Position numbers and translations under genes: made by a program
Shown: piece after piece, positions 1 to 8,003 of the stretch
Numbering within the stretch: position 1 is the stretch's first letter
Layout: every line of letters begins with the position of its first letter
From: an uncultured Polynucleobacter sp.
GTDB taxonomy: Bacteria > Pseudomonadota > Gammaproteobacteria > Burkholderiales > Burkholderiaceae
Assembly (NCBI GenBank): GCA_937863045.1
Contig: CALMBU010000098.1
Coordinates: 1 to 53,056 of the forward strand
Reading direction: 5' to 3'
DNA length: 53,056 nucleotides
Notes under the pieces: model-generated
What the model saw: the letters and a program-made list of their open reading frames with translations, nothing else
The model's database searches: none
What the model was told of the DNA's origin: nothing

Positions 1-545
1 AGTTGTTGAGCTCGAGCCATTTGTCCGTTCTGAAGCGCCAGCCTGATGGCTGAGCTGGAGATTCTTTCTTGGTCTTCAACCAAAGTTTCCATGCTCTCCA
101 CCGAGAACCCAAATTGTTTGCCAGCAGTTTGTAAATCAGAAAAATTACCAGCACGCTTTGCGCCATAGTGGAAGTCATCCCCAATCAAAATTGACTTCAC
201 TTGCAAGCCATCAACCAAGATATCTTTAACGAAGGCTTCGGGGCTTAAGTTGGCAAATGCTTGATTGAAGTGAACCACCAATACTTGATCAATACCGATT
301 TCTGCCAAAGCTTCTAATTTATCTCTCAAGCCCAAAATTCTGGCGGGAGCTTTTTCAGGCGCAAAGTATTCAATCGGGTGCGGTTCAAACGTCATCACAC
401 ACGATTGCACTTGCAGAGATTTTGCCTTGGCCACTAATTTTTTTAGCAATGCCTGATGCCCCCGATGCACACCATCAAAATTGCCGATGGTCAGGGCGCA
501 GGGGGTCCAATCAGTTGCGGGAGGGATGCCTCTAATTACCTTCAC
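1..545 (-). CDS. ribF: Bifunctional riboflavin kinase / FAD synthetase (N-terminal part)
   Basis: Makes FMN from riboflavin and then FAD by adenylyl transfer. Reading the minus strand from a GTG at 545 gives an unbroken frame to the window edge, about 181 codons, so only the N-terminal FAD synthetase half is present. The nucleotidyl-transferase motif TIGNFDGVHRGHQ is near residue 20, followed by VMTFEPHP and later GDDFHYGAKRAG and ISSSAIRLAL, all typical of RibF. The GTG start is chosen because no ATG lies nearby and the protein then begins just before the usual IRG...TIGNFDGVH region. It is divergent from purN with 27 bp between start codons. The C-terminal riboflavin kinase domain lies outside the window. 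Confidence 0.93.
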   Translation of the reverse strand, partial: MKVIRGIPPATDWTPCALTIGNFDGVHRGHQALLKKLVAKAKSLQVQSCVMTFEPHPIEYFAPEKAPARILGLRDKLEALAEIGIDQVLVVHFNQAFANLSPEAFVKDILVDGLQVKSILIGDDFHYGAKRAGNFSDLQTAGKQFGFSVESMETLVEDQERISSSAIRLALQNGQMARAQQ

Positions 546-556
546 GTTAAGGTATG

Positions 557-565
557 AATTATATT
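557..565. promoter_or_regulatory. Overlapping back-to-back -10 elements between ribF and purN
   Basis: The AT core holds TATATT at 560-565 on the plus strand and a perfect TATAAT on the minus strand (558-563). The plus hexamer ends 7 nt before the purN ATG at 573, predicting a leaderless purN mRNA; the minus hexamer ends 12 nt before the ribF GTG. No convincing -35 box is seen on either side. Promoter function is inferred. Confidence 0.45.
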
Positions 566-572
566 GGCGGGC

Positions 573-1211
573 ATGACTTCAATTGTTATTCTTATTTCAG
601 GCCGTGGCACCAATATGGAAGCCATTGTTGATGCTGCTCAAAAAGAGGCTTGGCCGGCCAAAATTTCAGCCGTTATTTCTAATCGGCCCAATGCTGAGGG
701 CCTTGATTTTGCTAGGTCTCATGGCATTCAGACAGCGGTTTTGGATCACTCCCTGTTCAAGGACCGAGCCAGTTTTGATGCTGAATTGATCAAGTTAATC
801 GATTCATATTCCCCTGATTTACTGGTTTTGGCTGGATTTATGCGTATTTTGACTGGGGGCTTTGTGAAGCATTACGAGGGGCGCTTGTTAAATATCCACC
901 CTTCTTTGCTGCCTTTATTCCCAGGTTTGTCCACCCATCAGCAGGCATTGGATGCTGGTGTGAAGGAACATGGCGCCACTGTTCATTTTGTGACAGAGGC
1001 CCTAGACCATGGCCCTATGGTGATTCAGGCGAGCGTTCCGGTGTTTCCGGGCGACACTCCAGACCTTTTGGCTAAAAGAGTTTTAAAGCAGGAGCATGTT
1101 ATTTATCCCCGTGCTGTGCGCTGGTTCATTGATAATCGCTTAACTATTAGCGACAATCGAGTTTTAGTGAGCCCTCCTGAGCTTCAAATGCTCACCTCTA
1201 CGGATAAATAA
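573..1211 (+). CDS. purN: Phosphoribosylglycinamide formyltransferase
   Basis: Transfers a formyl group from 10-formyl-tetrahydrofolate to GAR in the third step of purine synthesis; cytosolic. The 212-residue protein has the ISGRGTNM phosphate-binding loop near residues 9-15, the catalytic NIHPSLLP motif (Asn107, His109) and EALDHGP with catalytic Asp145, matching the family's Asn-His-Asp triad and usual length of about 210. The frame is open back to a TTG at 564, but the ATG at 573 gives the standard N terminus (MTSIVILISG). No Shine-Dalgarno sequence precedes it. The RsmB-type methyltransferase gene follows after 3 bp, so the two are likely co-transcribed. Confidence 0.95.
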   Translation: MTSIVILISGRGTNMEAIVDAAQKEAWPAKISAVISNRPNAEGLDFARSHGIQTAVLDHSLFKDRASFDAELIKLIDSYSPDLLVLAGFMRILTGGFVKHYEGRLLNIHPSLLPLFPGLSTHQQALDAGVKEHGATVHFVTEALDHGPMVIQASVPVFPGDTPDLLAKRVLKQEHVIYPRAVRWFIDNRLTISDNRVLVSPPELQMLTSTDK

Positions 1212-1214
1212 TTA

Positions 1215-2582
1215 ATGACCACTGATCAAAAAGCCATTGCAGCACGGGCAAAAGCACTTCCGCAACACGTTGAGCATTTAGGCATCGTCATCACAGAATT
1301 AATGAAATTTGCTCACCCAGCAGATATGGTGGTGAGTAGATACTTTCGTGCTAACCCCCGTTTAGGCAATAGAGATCGGGCATTGATTGCCGAAGCCTCA
1401 TTTGCATTCTTGCGCAGAAAAACTGAAATCTCACAATTTGCTGAGAGCGGTGCTGGCCCCTTGGCCAGGCGTTTGGCGCTCTTGTCCCTGTTGGTCACGA
1501 TGATTGAAAGTGGCTTGGGTTCAGGCAACCGTTCTGAAAGTGCCTTGGCCGACTTGGCATTTGTGGTGCACCCCAATGAAATCGATTGGTTGCAGCGCTT
1601 TGGCACCATTGAAAGAAATACCTTGGCTCCTTTAACTCGAGTCAATTTGCCTGAGTGGATCTGGAATGCTTTGGGTTCATCTGTTCCTAAGGATGAGTGC
1701 TTGCCACTCGCTGAGGCGATGCTCAAGGCGGCTTCTTTGGATTTGCGCGTGAACACCATCAAAACTCAAAGAGAAGATCTTCTGGGCGTTTTAAATGACC
1801 TTGGTGGGCGTTATGCGGCAGAACCCACCCCTTACGCTCCAAATGGCGTCAGACTAAAAGGTAAGCCTGCTCTTCAAACCCAAGAATTTTTTAAAAATGG
1901 TTTTGCTGAAGTTCAAGACGAGGGCAGCCAACTACTGAGCATGCTTTTAGAGCCCAAGCGTGGTGAGATGGTGGTGGATTTTTGCGCTGGAGCCGGCGGT
2001 AAGACCTTGTCTTTGGGCGCCATGATGAAATCCAGTGGCCGTTTGTACGCTTTTGATGTTTCAGAGAAGCGCTTGGCCAATTTAAAGCCACGTTTGGCAA
2101 AGAGTGGTCTTTCGAACGTTCATCCCGTGTGGATCGACAATGAGAATGATGCCAAGGTGAAGCGTTTGGCTGGCAAGATTGACCGAGTCTTGGTTGATGC
2201 GCCTTGTAGTGGCTTAGGCACTTTGCGCCGCAACCCTGACCTCAAATGGCGTCAGTCCCCTCAAAGCGTGGCTGAATTGACGCAAAAACAGTTATCTATT
2301 CTGAGCTCAGCAGCCAGATTGCTAAAACCAGGTGGTCGCTTGGTGTATGCGACCTGCAGCTTGATTTATCAAGAAAATCAGGGTGTTGTTGAGGCCTTTT
2401 TGGCCAATAACCCTCAATTTGAGCTAAAAGATCCTAAAGAAGCCTTAAGGGACAGCTTTCCAATGATGGGTGAATTGCCGATTGGCACCACCCAAAACAG
2501 CTCTTACTGGCAGTTATTTCCTCACATTCATGGCACAGACGCGTTTTTTGGCGCCATTTTGGAACGAAAAGCCGCAACTTAA
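1215..2582 (+). CDS. RsmB/NOP-family RNA (cytosine-5) methyltransferase
   Basis: SAM-dependent m5C methyltransferase of the RsmB/Fmu group, which in E. coli modifies C967 of 16S rRNA. The 455-residue protein has an N-terminal region of about 230 residues, then the catalytic fold: SAM-binding VVDFCAGAGGKT (about 253-264), motif IV LVDAPCSGLGTLRRNPDLKW with Cys331, and motif VI YATCSLIYQEN with Cys381. Both cysteines needed by this class are present. The N-terminal part is less clearly NusB-like than in E. coli RsmB, so the exact target site is not certain. It starts 3 bp after purN, and an AT-rich 143-bp gap follows. Confidence 0.87.
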   Translation: MTTDQKAIAARAKALPQHVEHLGIVITELMKFAHPADMVVSRYFRANPRLGNRDRALIAEASFAFLRRKTEISQFAESGAGPLARRLALLSLLVTMIESGLGSGNRSESALADLAFVVHPNEIDWLQRFGTIERNTLAPLTRVNLPEWIWNALGSSVPKDECLPLAEAMLKAASLDLRVNTIKTQREDLLGVLNDLGGRYAAEPTPYAPNGVRLKGKPALQTQEFFKNGFAEVQDEGSQLLSMLLEPKRGEMVVDFCAGAGGKTLSLGAMMKSSGRLYAFDVSEKRLANLKPRLAKSGLSNVHPVWIDNENDAKVKRLAGKIDRVLVDAPCSGLGTLRRNPDLKWRQSPQSVAELTQKQLSILSSAARLLKPGGRLVYATCSLIYQENQGVVEAFLANNPQFELKDPKEALRDSFPMMGELPIGTTQNSSYWQLFPHIHGTDAFFGAILERKAAT

Positions 2583-2638
2583 CTAAAAGTAGCTAAATTT
2601 CACTAACTAATTCGATTTATTAGCTAAAAAACATGATT

Positions 2639-2660
2639 TAGATTAAATCTGTTAAATCTA
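2639..2660. promoter_or_regulatory. Dyad and short repeats upstream of the desaturase gene
   Basis: The 143-bp gap at 2583-2725 is very AT-rich. It contains a near-perfect dyad, TAGATTAA and TTAAATCTA, at 2639-2660 (one-base asymmetry) and TTAAATCT repeated directly at 2643-2650 and 2652-2659. Desaturase genes are often controlled by TetR-type lipid regulators binding such dyads, so this is a candidate operator. No consensus -35/-10 pair can be fixed here. Confidence 0.3.
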
Positions 2661-2725
2661 GCTTGTGTGGGAAAGTTGAAAGCTTGATAAACTATCACTC
2701 TTAAGCATATCGAGAGGATGGCCGC

Positions 2726-3925
2726 ATGGCTTGGTTAGAACAAACTAGAGATTTTGTGTTGAATTGGATTGCTAATGGCTACCTGAATTGGTCTTGGTGG
2801 CAGATTTTGTTGATCACACTGTTGTTGACTCACATCACCATTGCCAGTGTGACAATCTTTTTGCATCGTTGCCAGGCGCACCGCGCTTTAGAGTTGCACG
2901 CTATTCCCTCTCATTTCTTCCGTTTTTGGTTGTGGTTAACCACCGGTATGGTCACCAAAGAGTGGGCTGCGATTCACCGCAAGCATCACGCTAAGTGCGA
3001 AACCGTTGATGATCCTCATAGTCCTCAAGTATTGGGTATTGGCACCGTCTTATCAAGAGGCGCTGAGCTATATCGTGCAGAAGCAAAGAACAAAGAAACG
3101 ATTGAGAAGTTTGGTCACGGTACGCCTGATGACTGGATGGAAAAAAATCTTTACTCAAAATATCAATGGCAAGGTGTTGCATTGATGTTGATCATTGATG
3201 TGATTCTTTTTGGAGCATTGGGCGCCACTGTTTGGGCGGTTCAAATGTTGTGGATCCCAATCACTGCAGCCGGCATCATCAATGGCATGGGTCACTACTG
3301 GGGCTATCGCAATTACGATTGTGAAGACGCCTCTACTAATTTGATGCCTTGGGGTATTTTGATTGGTGGCGAAGAGTTGCACAACAATCATCACACTTAT
3401 GCCACCAGCGCAAAGTTATCAAATAAATGGTACGAGCTTGATATTGGTTGGGTTTATATCCGTGGATTAGAAATGGCTGGTTTGGCAAAAGTTAAAAAGC
3501 TGCCACCTAAGCCAGTATTGGCTGAGCTTGGTCAAGCTTCAGAAAAGACTTTGCAAGCCGTGATTGCCAACAGATATGAAGTGATGGCGCGTTACTCAAA
3601 AACTTTGCGTCAAACTTTTGATGCAGAAGTTGCGCACATGAAAGAACTCGCTGCGCAATTTGGTGATCAACATCTTTGGTTATACAAAGATGAAGCCAAG
3701 TTAACAGAAGCTGAGCTTGCAAGCCTTGAGAGGCTCATGGCAACGAATAAGTCAGTGAAGTTGATGGTTGAGATGCGTCGCGATCTAGCAAGTCTCTGGC
3801 AGCGTTCTCACGTGACCAAAGAGCAATTGATCACTCAGTTGCAACAATGGTGCCACAAGGCCGAAACAAGTGGCATGGCAGGCTTGCAAGAGTTCTCCTT
3901 ACGTTTGCGCAGATACACCGTTTAA
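2726..3925 (+). CDS. Membrane fatty-acid (acyl) desaturase, delta-9 type
   Basis: Di-iron membrane enzyme that introduces a double bond into acyl chains, controlling membrane fluidity. The three histidine boxes of the acyl-CoA/lipid desaturase superfamily are visible: HRCQAH (47-52), HRKHH (84-88) and HNNHH (near 220). Hydrophobic segments lie around residues 25-47, 62-75 and 150-185. The 399-residue length includes about 130 hydrophilic, helix-rich residues after the last box, a longer tail than in the shortest bacterial desaturases; its role is unknown. The ATG at 2726 has GAGAGG upstream as ribosome-binding site. A strong bidirectional terminator follows, separating it from rpmG. Confidence 0.88.
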   Translation: MAWLEQTRDFVLNWIANGYLNWSWWQILLITLLLTHITIASVTIFLHRCQAHRALELHAIPSHFFRFWLWLTTGMVTKEWAAIHRKHHAKCETVDDPHSPQVLGIGTVLSRGAELYRAEAKNKETIEKFGHGTPDDWMEKNLYSKYQWQGVALMLIIDVILFGALGATVWAVQMLWIPITAAGIINGMGHYWGYRNYDCEDASTNLMPWGILIGGEELHNNHHTYATSAKLSNKWYELDIGWVYIRGLEMAGLAKVKKLPPKPVLAELGQASEKTLQAVIANRYEVMARYSKTLRQTFDAEVAHMKELAAQFGDQHLWLYKDEAKLTEAELASLERLMATNKSVKLMVEMRRDLASLWQRSHVTKEQLITQLQQWCHKAETSGMAGLQEFSLRLRRYTV

Positions 3926-3974
3926 AGCTGCTGAGGTAGTTCTAAACGGCCAACAAAAAGGCAAATAAATGCCC

Positions 3975-4008
3975 AACAAAAAACCCGCTCTAGAGCGGGT
4001 TTTTTGTT
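3975..4008. terminator. Bidirectional intrinsic terminator (desaturase / rpmG)
   Basis: A perfect inverted repeat with 17-nt arms centred at 3991/3992: the core CCCGCTCT/AGAGCGGG is flanked by six A's on the left and six T's on the right. It can terminate both the plus-strand desaturase gene and the minus-strand rpmB-rpmG operon. Confidence 0.93.
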
Positions 4009-4046
4009 TGATCGAGAAGATCTGCTTAAGTTAATTAAGCCAGAGA

Positions 4047-4214
4047 TTACTTGATCTTTGTTTCTTTGTAAGACACATGCTTGCGAGCTTTAGGATCAAA
4101 CTTCATGATCTCCATCTTCTCAGGCATGGTACGTTTGTTCTTAGTCGTTGTGTAGAAGTGACCAGTACCTGCAGTCGATTCTAATTTGATTTTTTCGCGT
4201 CCACCTTTAGCCAT
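4047..4214 (-). CDS. rpmG: 50S ribosomal protein L33
   Basis: A 55-residue basic protein of the large ribosomal subunit, read on the minus strand from the ATG at 4214 to the TAA at 4047. It begins [18 protein letters not shown] and contains [10 protein letters not shown] and KFDPKARKH, characteristic of L33. The zinc-binding cysteines of some L33 paralogues are absent, so this is the cysteine-free form. It lies 11 bp downstream of rpmB in the classical rpmB-rpmG pair and ends in front of the bidirectional terminator at 3975-4008. Confidence 0.95.
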   Translation of the reverse strand: MAKGGREKIKLESTAGTGHFYTTTKNKRTMPEKMEIMKFDPKARKHVSYKETKIK

Positions 4215-4225
4215 TTTGCCGCTCC

Positions 4226-4459
4226 TTAGATTTCACCGCGAGTACGCAAATCAACCAATACAGCGTCGATGCCTACTTTATCGATCATGCGAAGACCGGC
4301 GTTGGTAATGCGTAAGCTTACCCAACGGTTTTCAGATTCAACCCAAAAACGACGATTTTGCAGATTAGGCAAAAAGCGACGTTTTGTCTTATTGTTTGCA
4401 TGGGAAACATTGTTGCCGACCATCGGCTTTTTCCCGGTGACTTGGCATACTTTTGCCAT
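4226..4459 (-). CDS. rpmB: 50S ribosomal protein L28
   Basis: A 77-residue large-subunit protein with the L28 N terminus [21 protein letters not shown] and the sequence [14 protein letters not shown]. An AAGGAG ribosome-binding site precedes the ATG with a 7-nt gap. It is the first gene of the rpmB-rpmG operon. A promoter with an extended -10, shared with rpsU, lies about 30 bp upstream. Confidence 0.97.
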   Translation of the reverse strand: MAKVCQVTGKKPMVGNNVSHANNKTKRRFLPNLQNRRFWVESENRWVSLRITNAGLRMIDKVGIDAVLVDLRTRGEI

Positions 4460-4486
4460 GACACACTCCTTGAATTGCGAAAAAAA

Positions 4487-4518
4487 GAGATTGTAGCAGG
4501 TGGCGAGAAACTATTCCA
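4487..4518 (-). promoter_or_regulatory. Promoter of rpmB-rpmG
   Basis: On the minus strand a -10 element TACAAT (4490-4495) has the extended TGC in front and lies 17 bp from TGGAAT (4513-4518), a weak match to the -35 consensus. The 12-mer TGCTACAATCTC (4487-4498) also occurs upstream of rpsU at 36801-36812, which supports its being a real ribosomal-protein promoter element. Confidence 0.65.
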
Positions 4519-4599
4519 CTATTTACTCAAAGGCATTCGGAACTGGATTAAAAAAGGGCTCTGATTTGACCCAAATTCCACTCAAAATAGACTTATAAG

Positions 4600-5289
4600 T
4601 TAGTGTTTACTATCTTTAAAAGGCATTATTTTATGCTCTAAAAAAGATGAGGCTCCTCTTTTTGTCACAATGCAGTGGTCTAGCAAGTTCACCTCAATCA
4701 GTTGCAAGGCTTCATGCAAGATGATGGTCAAAGTAATGTCCTCTTGACTCGGTTTTAAGCTCCCACTGGGATGGTTGTGGGCAATGATCAAATTACTGGC
4801 ATTTCTCAGCAAACATTCTTTGGCAATTTCTCGAATATGAACGGCTGTTTCCGAGATGGAGCCCCTGAAGATTTCATGGGTATCAATCAGCCTTAAATGG
4901 ATGTCTAAATAAAGACAAACAAAGACCTCGTATTCCCTCTGGCCTATCAGGCCGATCAAATAGCTTTTGACCAGATCAGTAGAGGTCAAAATACTTTGTT
5001 GTTTGATCTTCTCTTTATAGCTTCGCTGCACCAGCTCGTGAACGACTTGTAGCTGGGACCATTTAGAGATACCAATTCCTTTGTAGGATTCAAAGTCTTT
5101 GAAGCTTGCTGTGAGGATGGATGAGAGTGAGCCAAATTCCTGAATGAGCCTATGGGACAAATTCAGGGAATTTTCTCCTTGGTTACCGGTTCTAAGGATG
5201 ATGGAGAGAAGCTCGGCATCATTCATGGAGCCTGGACCATTCAAAAGCAGTTTTTCTCGTGGCCGAGACTGTTCTGGCCAATTTTTGAT
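4600..5289 (-). CDS. radC: RadC family JAB-domain protein (start codon uncertain)
   Basis: Belongs to the RadC/YicR family (JAMM metalloprotease-like fold; the old DNA-repair name is historical). The 229-residue product begins at the usual family N terminus (KNWPEQSRPREKLL), has a helix-hairpin-helix-like region (YKGIGISKWSQLQ, about 69-81) and the zinc motif HNHPSG...SQED (His171, His173, Asp184). The oddity is the start: in this frame there is no ATG, GTG or TTG between these residues and sequence deep inside the divergent fkpB gene. Candidates are ATC at 5289 (used here) or ATT at 5325. The frame stays open far upstream on the strand opposite fkpB and ispH, but that part has no RadC similarity. 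The product assignment is firm; the start is not. Confidence 0.82.
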   Translation of the reverse strand: MKNWPEQSRPREKLLLNGPGSMNDAELLSIILRTGNQGENSLNLSHRLIQEFGSLSSILTASFKDFESYKGIGISKWSQLQVVHELVQRSYKEKIKQQSILTSTDLVKSYLIGLIGQREYEVFVCLYLDIHLRLIDTHEIFRGSISETAVHIREIAKECLLRNASNLIIAHNHPSGSLKPSQEDITLTIILHEALQLIEVNLLDHCIVTKRGASSFLEHKIMPFKDSKH

Positions 5290-5331
5290 CGATGTTTGCG
5301 CAGATTTCTCAGGGCTAGTTAAAATGTTGCC

Positions 5332-5796
5332 ATGACTGAATCTAATATGGCTAGCGGAGCCGAAGTTACCGCCAATTCGTTCTTGACCTTGAACTACAGG
5401 ATTTCTTTGCCCGAGGGTGGAGACATCATGAACACTTTCGAGGACAGGCCTGCCACTCTGATGTTGGGCACTGGGCAATTCTCGCCCACGCTGGAGCAAG
5501 CCTTGATTGGGATGCGCCTCAATGAGCGCAAAACCTTCACCATGGCCCCTGAAACTGCGTTTGGTGAAAAGAATCCGGATTTGATCAGAACTATTTCTTT
5601 GACCACTTTGCGTGAAAACTCCTCTCCTGAAGAAGAGTATTTGCCTGGCGACATGATTGAGTTCAATGCCCCCAATGGTGCGACATACTCTGGAACGCTT
5701 TTGACAATCGATGGCGATTCTGCAACCTTTGACTTTAATCATCCTTTGTCTGGCAAAACAATTTTGTTCGAAGCGGAAATCATCGCGATTCTTTAA
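5332..5796 (+). CDS. fkpB: FKBP-type peptidyl-prolyl cis-trans isomerase (SlpA/FkpB-like)
   Basis: A 154-residue cytosolic prolyl isomerase. It has the FKBP strand FLTLNYRISLPEGG, a short DRPATLMLGTGQ segment, and the flap-insert (IF domain) region ending in FDFNHPLSGKTILFEAEI, as in SlyD/SlpA proteins. The histidine-rich metal tail of SlyD is missing, favouring SlpA/FkpB. It abuts ispH with no gap, the same pairing as fkpB-ispH in E. coli. The ATG at 5332 is used; an in-frame ATG six codons on is possible. No strong ribosome-binding site is seen. Confidence 0.88.
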   Translation: MTESNMASGAEVTANSFLTLNYRISLPEGGDIMNTFEDRPATLMLGTGQFSPTLEQALIGMRLNERKTFTMAPETAFGEKNPDLIRTISLTTLRENSSPEEEYLPGDMIEFNAPNGATYSGTLLTIDGDSATFDFNHPLSGKTILFEAEIIAIL

Positions 5797-6756
5797 ATGA
5801 CGACGCCTGTTCAAGCAACTTCTGCAGTGGAGCATGATGGCGAGATCTTGCTGGCTCAACCCAGAGGGTTTTGCGCAGGAGTTGACCGTGCCATCACTAT
5901 TGTTGAGCAGGCTTTGACAAAGTTTGGGGCGCCTATTTACGTGCGCCATGAAATCGTTCACAACGCCTATGTGGTGAATGACTTGAGGGCTCGTGGCGCG
6001 ATCTTTGTTGATGAGCTTCACGAGGTTCCTGCTGGCAATACTTTGATATTCAGTGCGCACGGTGTGTCTCCGGCAGTTCGCCAAGAGGCCGAGCAGCGAG
6101 GCTTGAAGATATTTGATGCGACCTGTCCTTTGGTGACGAAGGTGCACGTTGAAGTTATAAAAATGCGCAAAGAGGGCATGACGATCATCATGATTGGTCA
6201 TCGTGGTCATCCTGAAGTTGAAGGCACCATGGGCCAGGCACCGGAAGGCATTCATCTGGTGGAGAGCATTCATGATGTTCAAACTTTGACAATTAAGGCA
6301 GACACTCCTGTTGCGTATGTCACTCAAACAACCTTGTCGGTTGATGAGACCAAAGAAATTGTGGACGCACTAAAAGCGAAATACCCACATATTCAGCAGC
6401 CTAAAAAACAAGACATTTGCTACGCCACTCAAAATCGTCAAGATGCGGTGAAGTTCATGGCCCCACAAGTTGATCTAGTGATTGTGGTGGGAAGCCCTAA
6501 TAGCTCTAACTCCAATCGTTTGAGGGAATTGTCTGAAAAGTTGGGAGTTGTTTCCTACATGGTGGACCATCCCAGTCAGTTAAAGCCTGAGTGGTTTGTA
6601 GGAAAGAAGAGAATTGGCTTGACTGCGGGGGCGTCTGCACCAGAGAGCTTGGCTCAATCAATCATTGATCGCATCAAAGAGCTTGGACCAAAGAGTGTTA
6701 GACCCTTAGAGGGGATTGTTGAGAACACGGCATTCCCATTGCCCAAGGGTCTTTAA
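5797..6756 (+). CDS. ispH: 4-hydroxy-3-methylbut-2-enyl diphosphate reductase
   Basis: Last enzyme of the MEP isoprenoid pathway, converting HMBPP to IPP and DMAPP with a 4Fe-4S cluster. The three cluster cysteines are visible in [10 protein letters not shown] (Cys26), DATCPLV (Cys110) and ICYATQNRQ (Cys208); the catalytic Glu lies in [11 protein letters not shown] and the SSNSNRL substrate loop is present. At 319 residues it is of normal length. Its ATG directly follows the fkpB stop codon. Two other isoprenoid genes, dxs and ispA, lie elsewhere in this window. Confidence 0.97.
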   Translation: MTTPVQATSAVEHDGEILLAQPRGFCAGVDRAITIVEQALTKFGAPIYVRHEIVHNAYVVNDLRARGAIFVDELHEVPAGNTLIFSAHGVSPAVRQEAEQRGLKIFDATCPLVTKVHVEVIKMRKEGMTIIMIGHRGHPEVEGTMGQAPEGIHLVESIHDVQTLTIKADTPVAYVTQTTLSVDETKEIVDALKAKYPHIQQPKKQDICYATQNRQDAVKFMAPQVDLVIVVGSPNSSNSNRLRELSEKLGVVSYMVDHPSQLKPEWFVGKKRIGLTAGASAPESLAQSIIDRIKELGPKSVRPLEGIVENTAFPLPKGL

Positions 6757-6772
6757 CAGCGCCTTAAAGCTT

Positions 6773-7951
6773 TTACTTGATCGACTTGATCACGCCTCTT
6801 AAGAGATCAACCATTTGTTTTAATTCTTCCCGACTGATATTCAGTGCAGGCATGAAGCGAATTAAATTTGGGCGTGGAGAGTTCAATAAAAGACCAATAG
6901 GCTCAAGATTACGAGCACGCTCAACGATTTCAGGACCGATGTCACGATTGAGCTTGAGGGCTCTTAATAGGCCTTCACCACGCTCACCATCAAGACCAAG
7001 CTCTTTGCTCAGATCCAGTAATAGCTCTCTTAAATACTGACCCTTGGCCAGCACTTCATCCAAAAATCCTGGTGCCAATAATTGAGAGATCACACTAAAA
7101 CCAGCCGCAGTCATCAATGGATTACCGTTATAAGTACCACCTTGATCGCCTGGTTCAAAGCAAGCCACTTCGTCCGTGGCAAGTAGTGCTGCCAATGGCA
7201 CACCACCACCAATGCCTTTGCCCAAGGTCATGATGTCGGGGTTGATGTTGTATAGCTGATGGGCAAATAGTTTGCCTGTACGTCCGCAGCCAGCCTGCAC
7301 TTCATCAACAATCAACAAGATCTTGTTCTGCTTGGTGAGCTCGCGCAGATCACGCATGAATTGATGATCGGCTGGAATCACACCACCTTCACCTTGAACG
7401 GGTTCAAGCATGATGGCCACAGTCTTTTCATTGATCAGTTTTTTGACGGATTCAATATCGTTCAATTCTGCTTTTGGAAAACCAGGCACCTGAGGTGCAA
7501 ACATCGTGTCCCAACCTTCTTTACCAGAAGCACTCATCGTGGCCAATGTTCTGCCATGAAAGCCATGGTTGAAGGTGATGATTTCATAAGCATGATTCTT
7601 ATGAAGCTTGCCCCATTTCCGAGCCAATTTGATAGCACCTTCATTCGCCTCTGCGCCGCTGTTGGCAAAGAAGACTTTGTTAAAGCAGCTGTTGGCTGTC
7701 AGCAAATTAGACAGGGCAATCATTGGCTCGTTATAAAAAGCTGGACTTGGGTTGATGACTTTTTTAGCCTGCTTTTCAATCGCTTCAATCATGCCTGGAT
7801 TGGAGTGACCCAAACAGTTAACCGCCCAACCTTGTAAAAAGTCTAAATATTTTTTGCCGTTCTGATCCACTAACCAAGAGCCCTTACCTTCGGTGAAGAC
7901 CAGGTCTGGACGTTTGGTGATGTACATCACTGAGTGGGTATCGATGGTCAT
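6773..7951 (-). CDS. argD: Acetylornithine-type class III aminotransferase
   Basis: PLP-dependent class III aminotransferase, most likely acetylornithine transaminase of arginine synthesis. Motifs: FANSGAEANEGAIKLAR (about 95-111), TFNHGFHGRT, IMLEPVQGEGG, the PLP-aspartate motif IVDEVQAGCGRTG (Asp216) and the Schiff-base lysine in TLGKGIGGGVPLAA (Lys245). The ATG at 7951 gives 392 residues, standard for ArgD; the frame is also open to a TTG at 7972. Other omega-aminotransferases share these motifs, so the substrate is inferred from overall resemblance to ArgD. It is convergent with ispH, 16 bp apart. Confidence 0.85.
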   Translation of the reverse strand: MTIDTHSVMYITKRPDLVFTEGKGSWLVDQNGKKYLDFLQGWAVNCLGHSNPGMIEAIEKQAKKVINPSPAFYNEPMIALSNLLTANSCFNKVFFANSGAEANEGAIKLARKWGKLHKNHAYEIITFNHGFHGRTLATMSASGKEGWDTMFAPQVPGFPKAELNDIESVKKLINEKTVAIMLEPVQGEGGVIPADHQFMRDLRELTKQNKILLIVDEVQAGCGRTGKLFAHQLYNINPDIMTLGKGIGGGVPLAALLATDEVACFEPGDQGGTYNGNPLMTAAGFSVISQLLAPGFLDEVLAKGQYLRELLLDLSKELGLDGERGEGLLRALKLNRDIGPEIVERARNLEPIGLLLNSPRPNLIRFMPALNISREELKQMVDLLRGVIKSIK

Positions 7952-8003
7952 GTCTTTATTTATCTGGTTCAAGGTTGATCAAATAGTTAGTCTTTATCAA
8001 GGT

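Noticed and set aside
1313-1762. Minus-strand 149-codon frame opposite the rRNA methyltransferase gene
   Set aside because: Shadow of the plus-strand gene with no recognisable domain or ribosome-binding site. The plus-strand protein is conserved.
5290-6327. Long minus-strand open frame extending radC across fkpB and ispH (575 codons in total)
   Set aside because: The upstream part is antisense to two well-supported conserved genes and its translation has no RadC or other family features. Only the last 229-230 codons are RadC.
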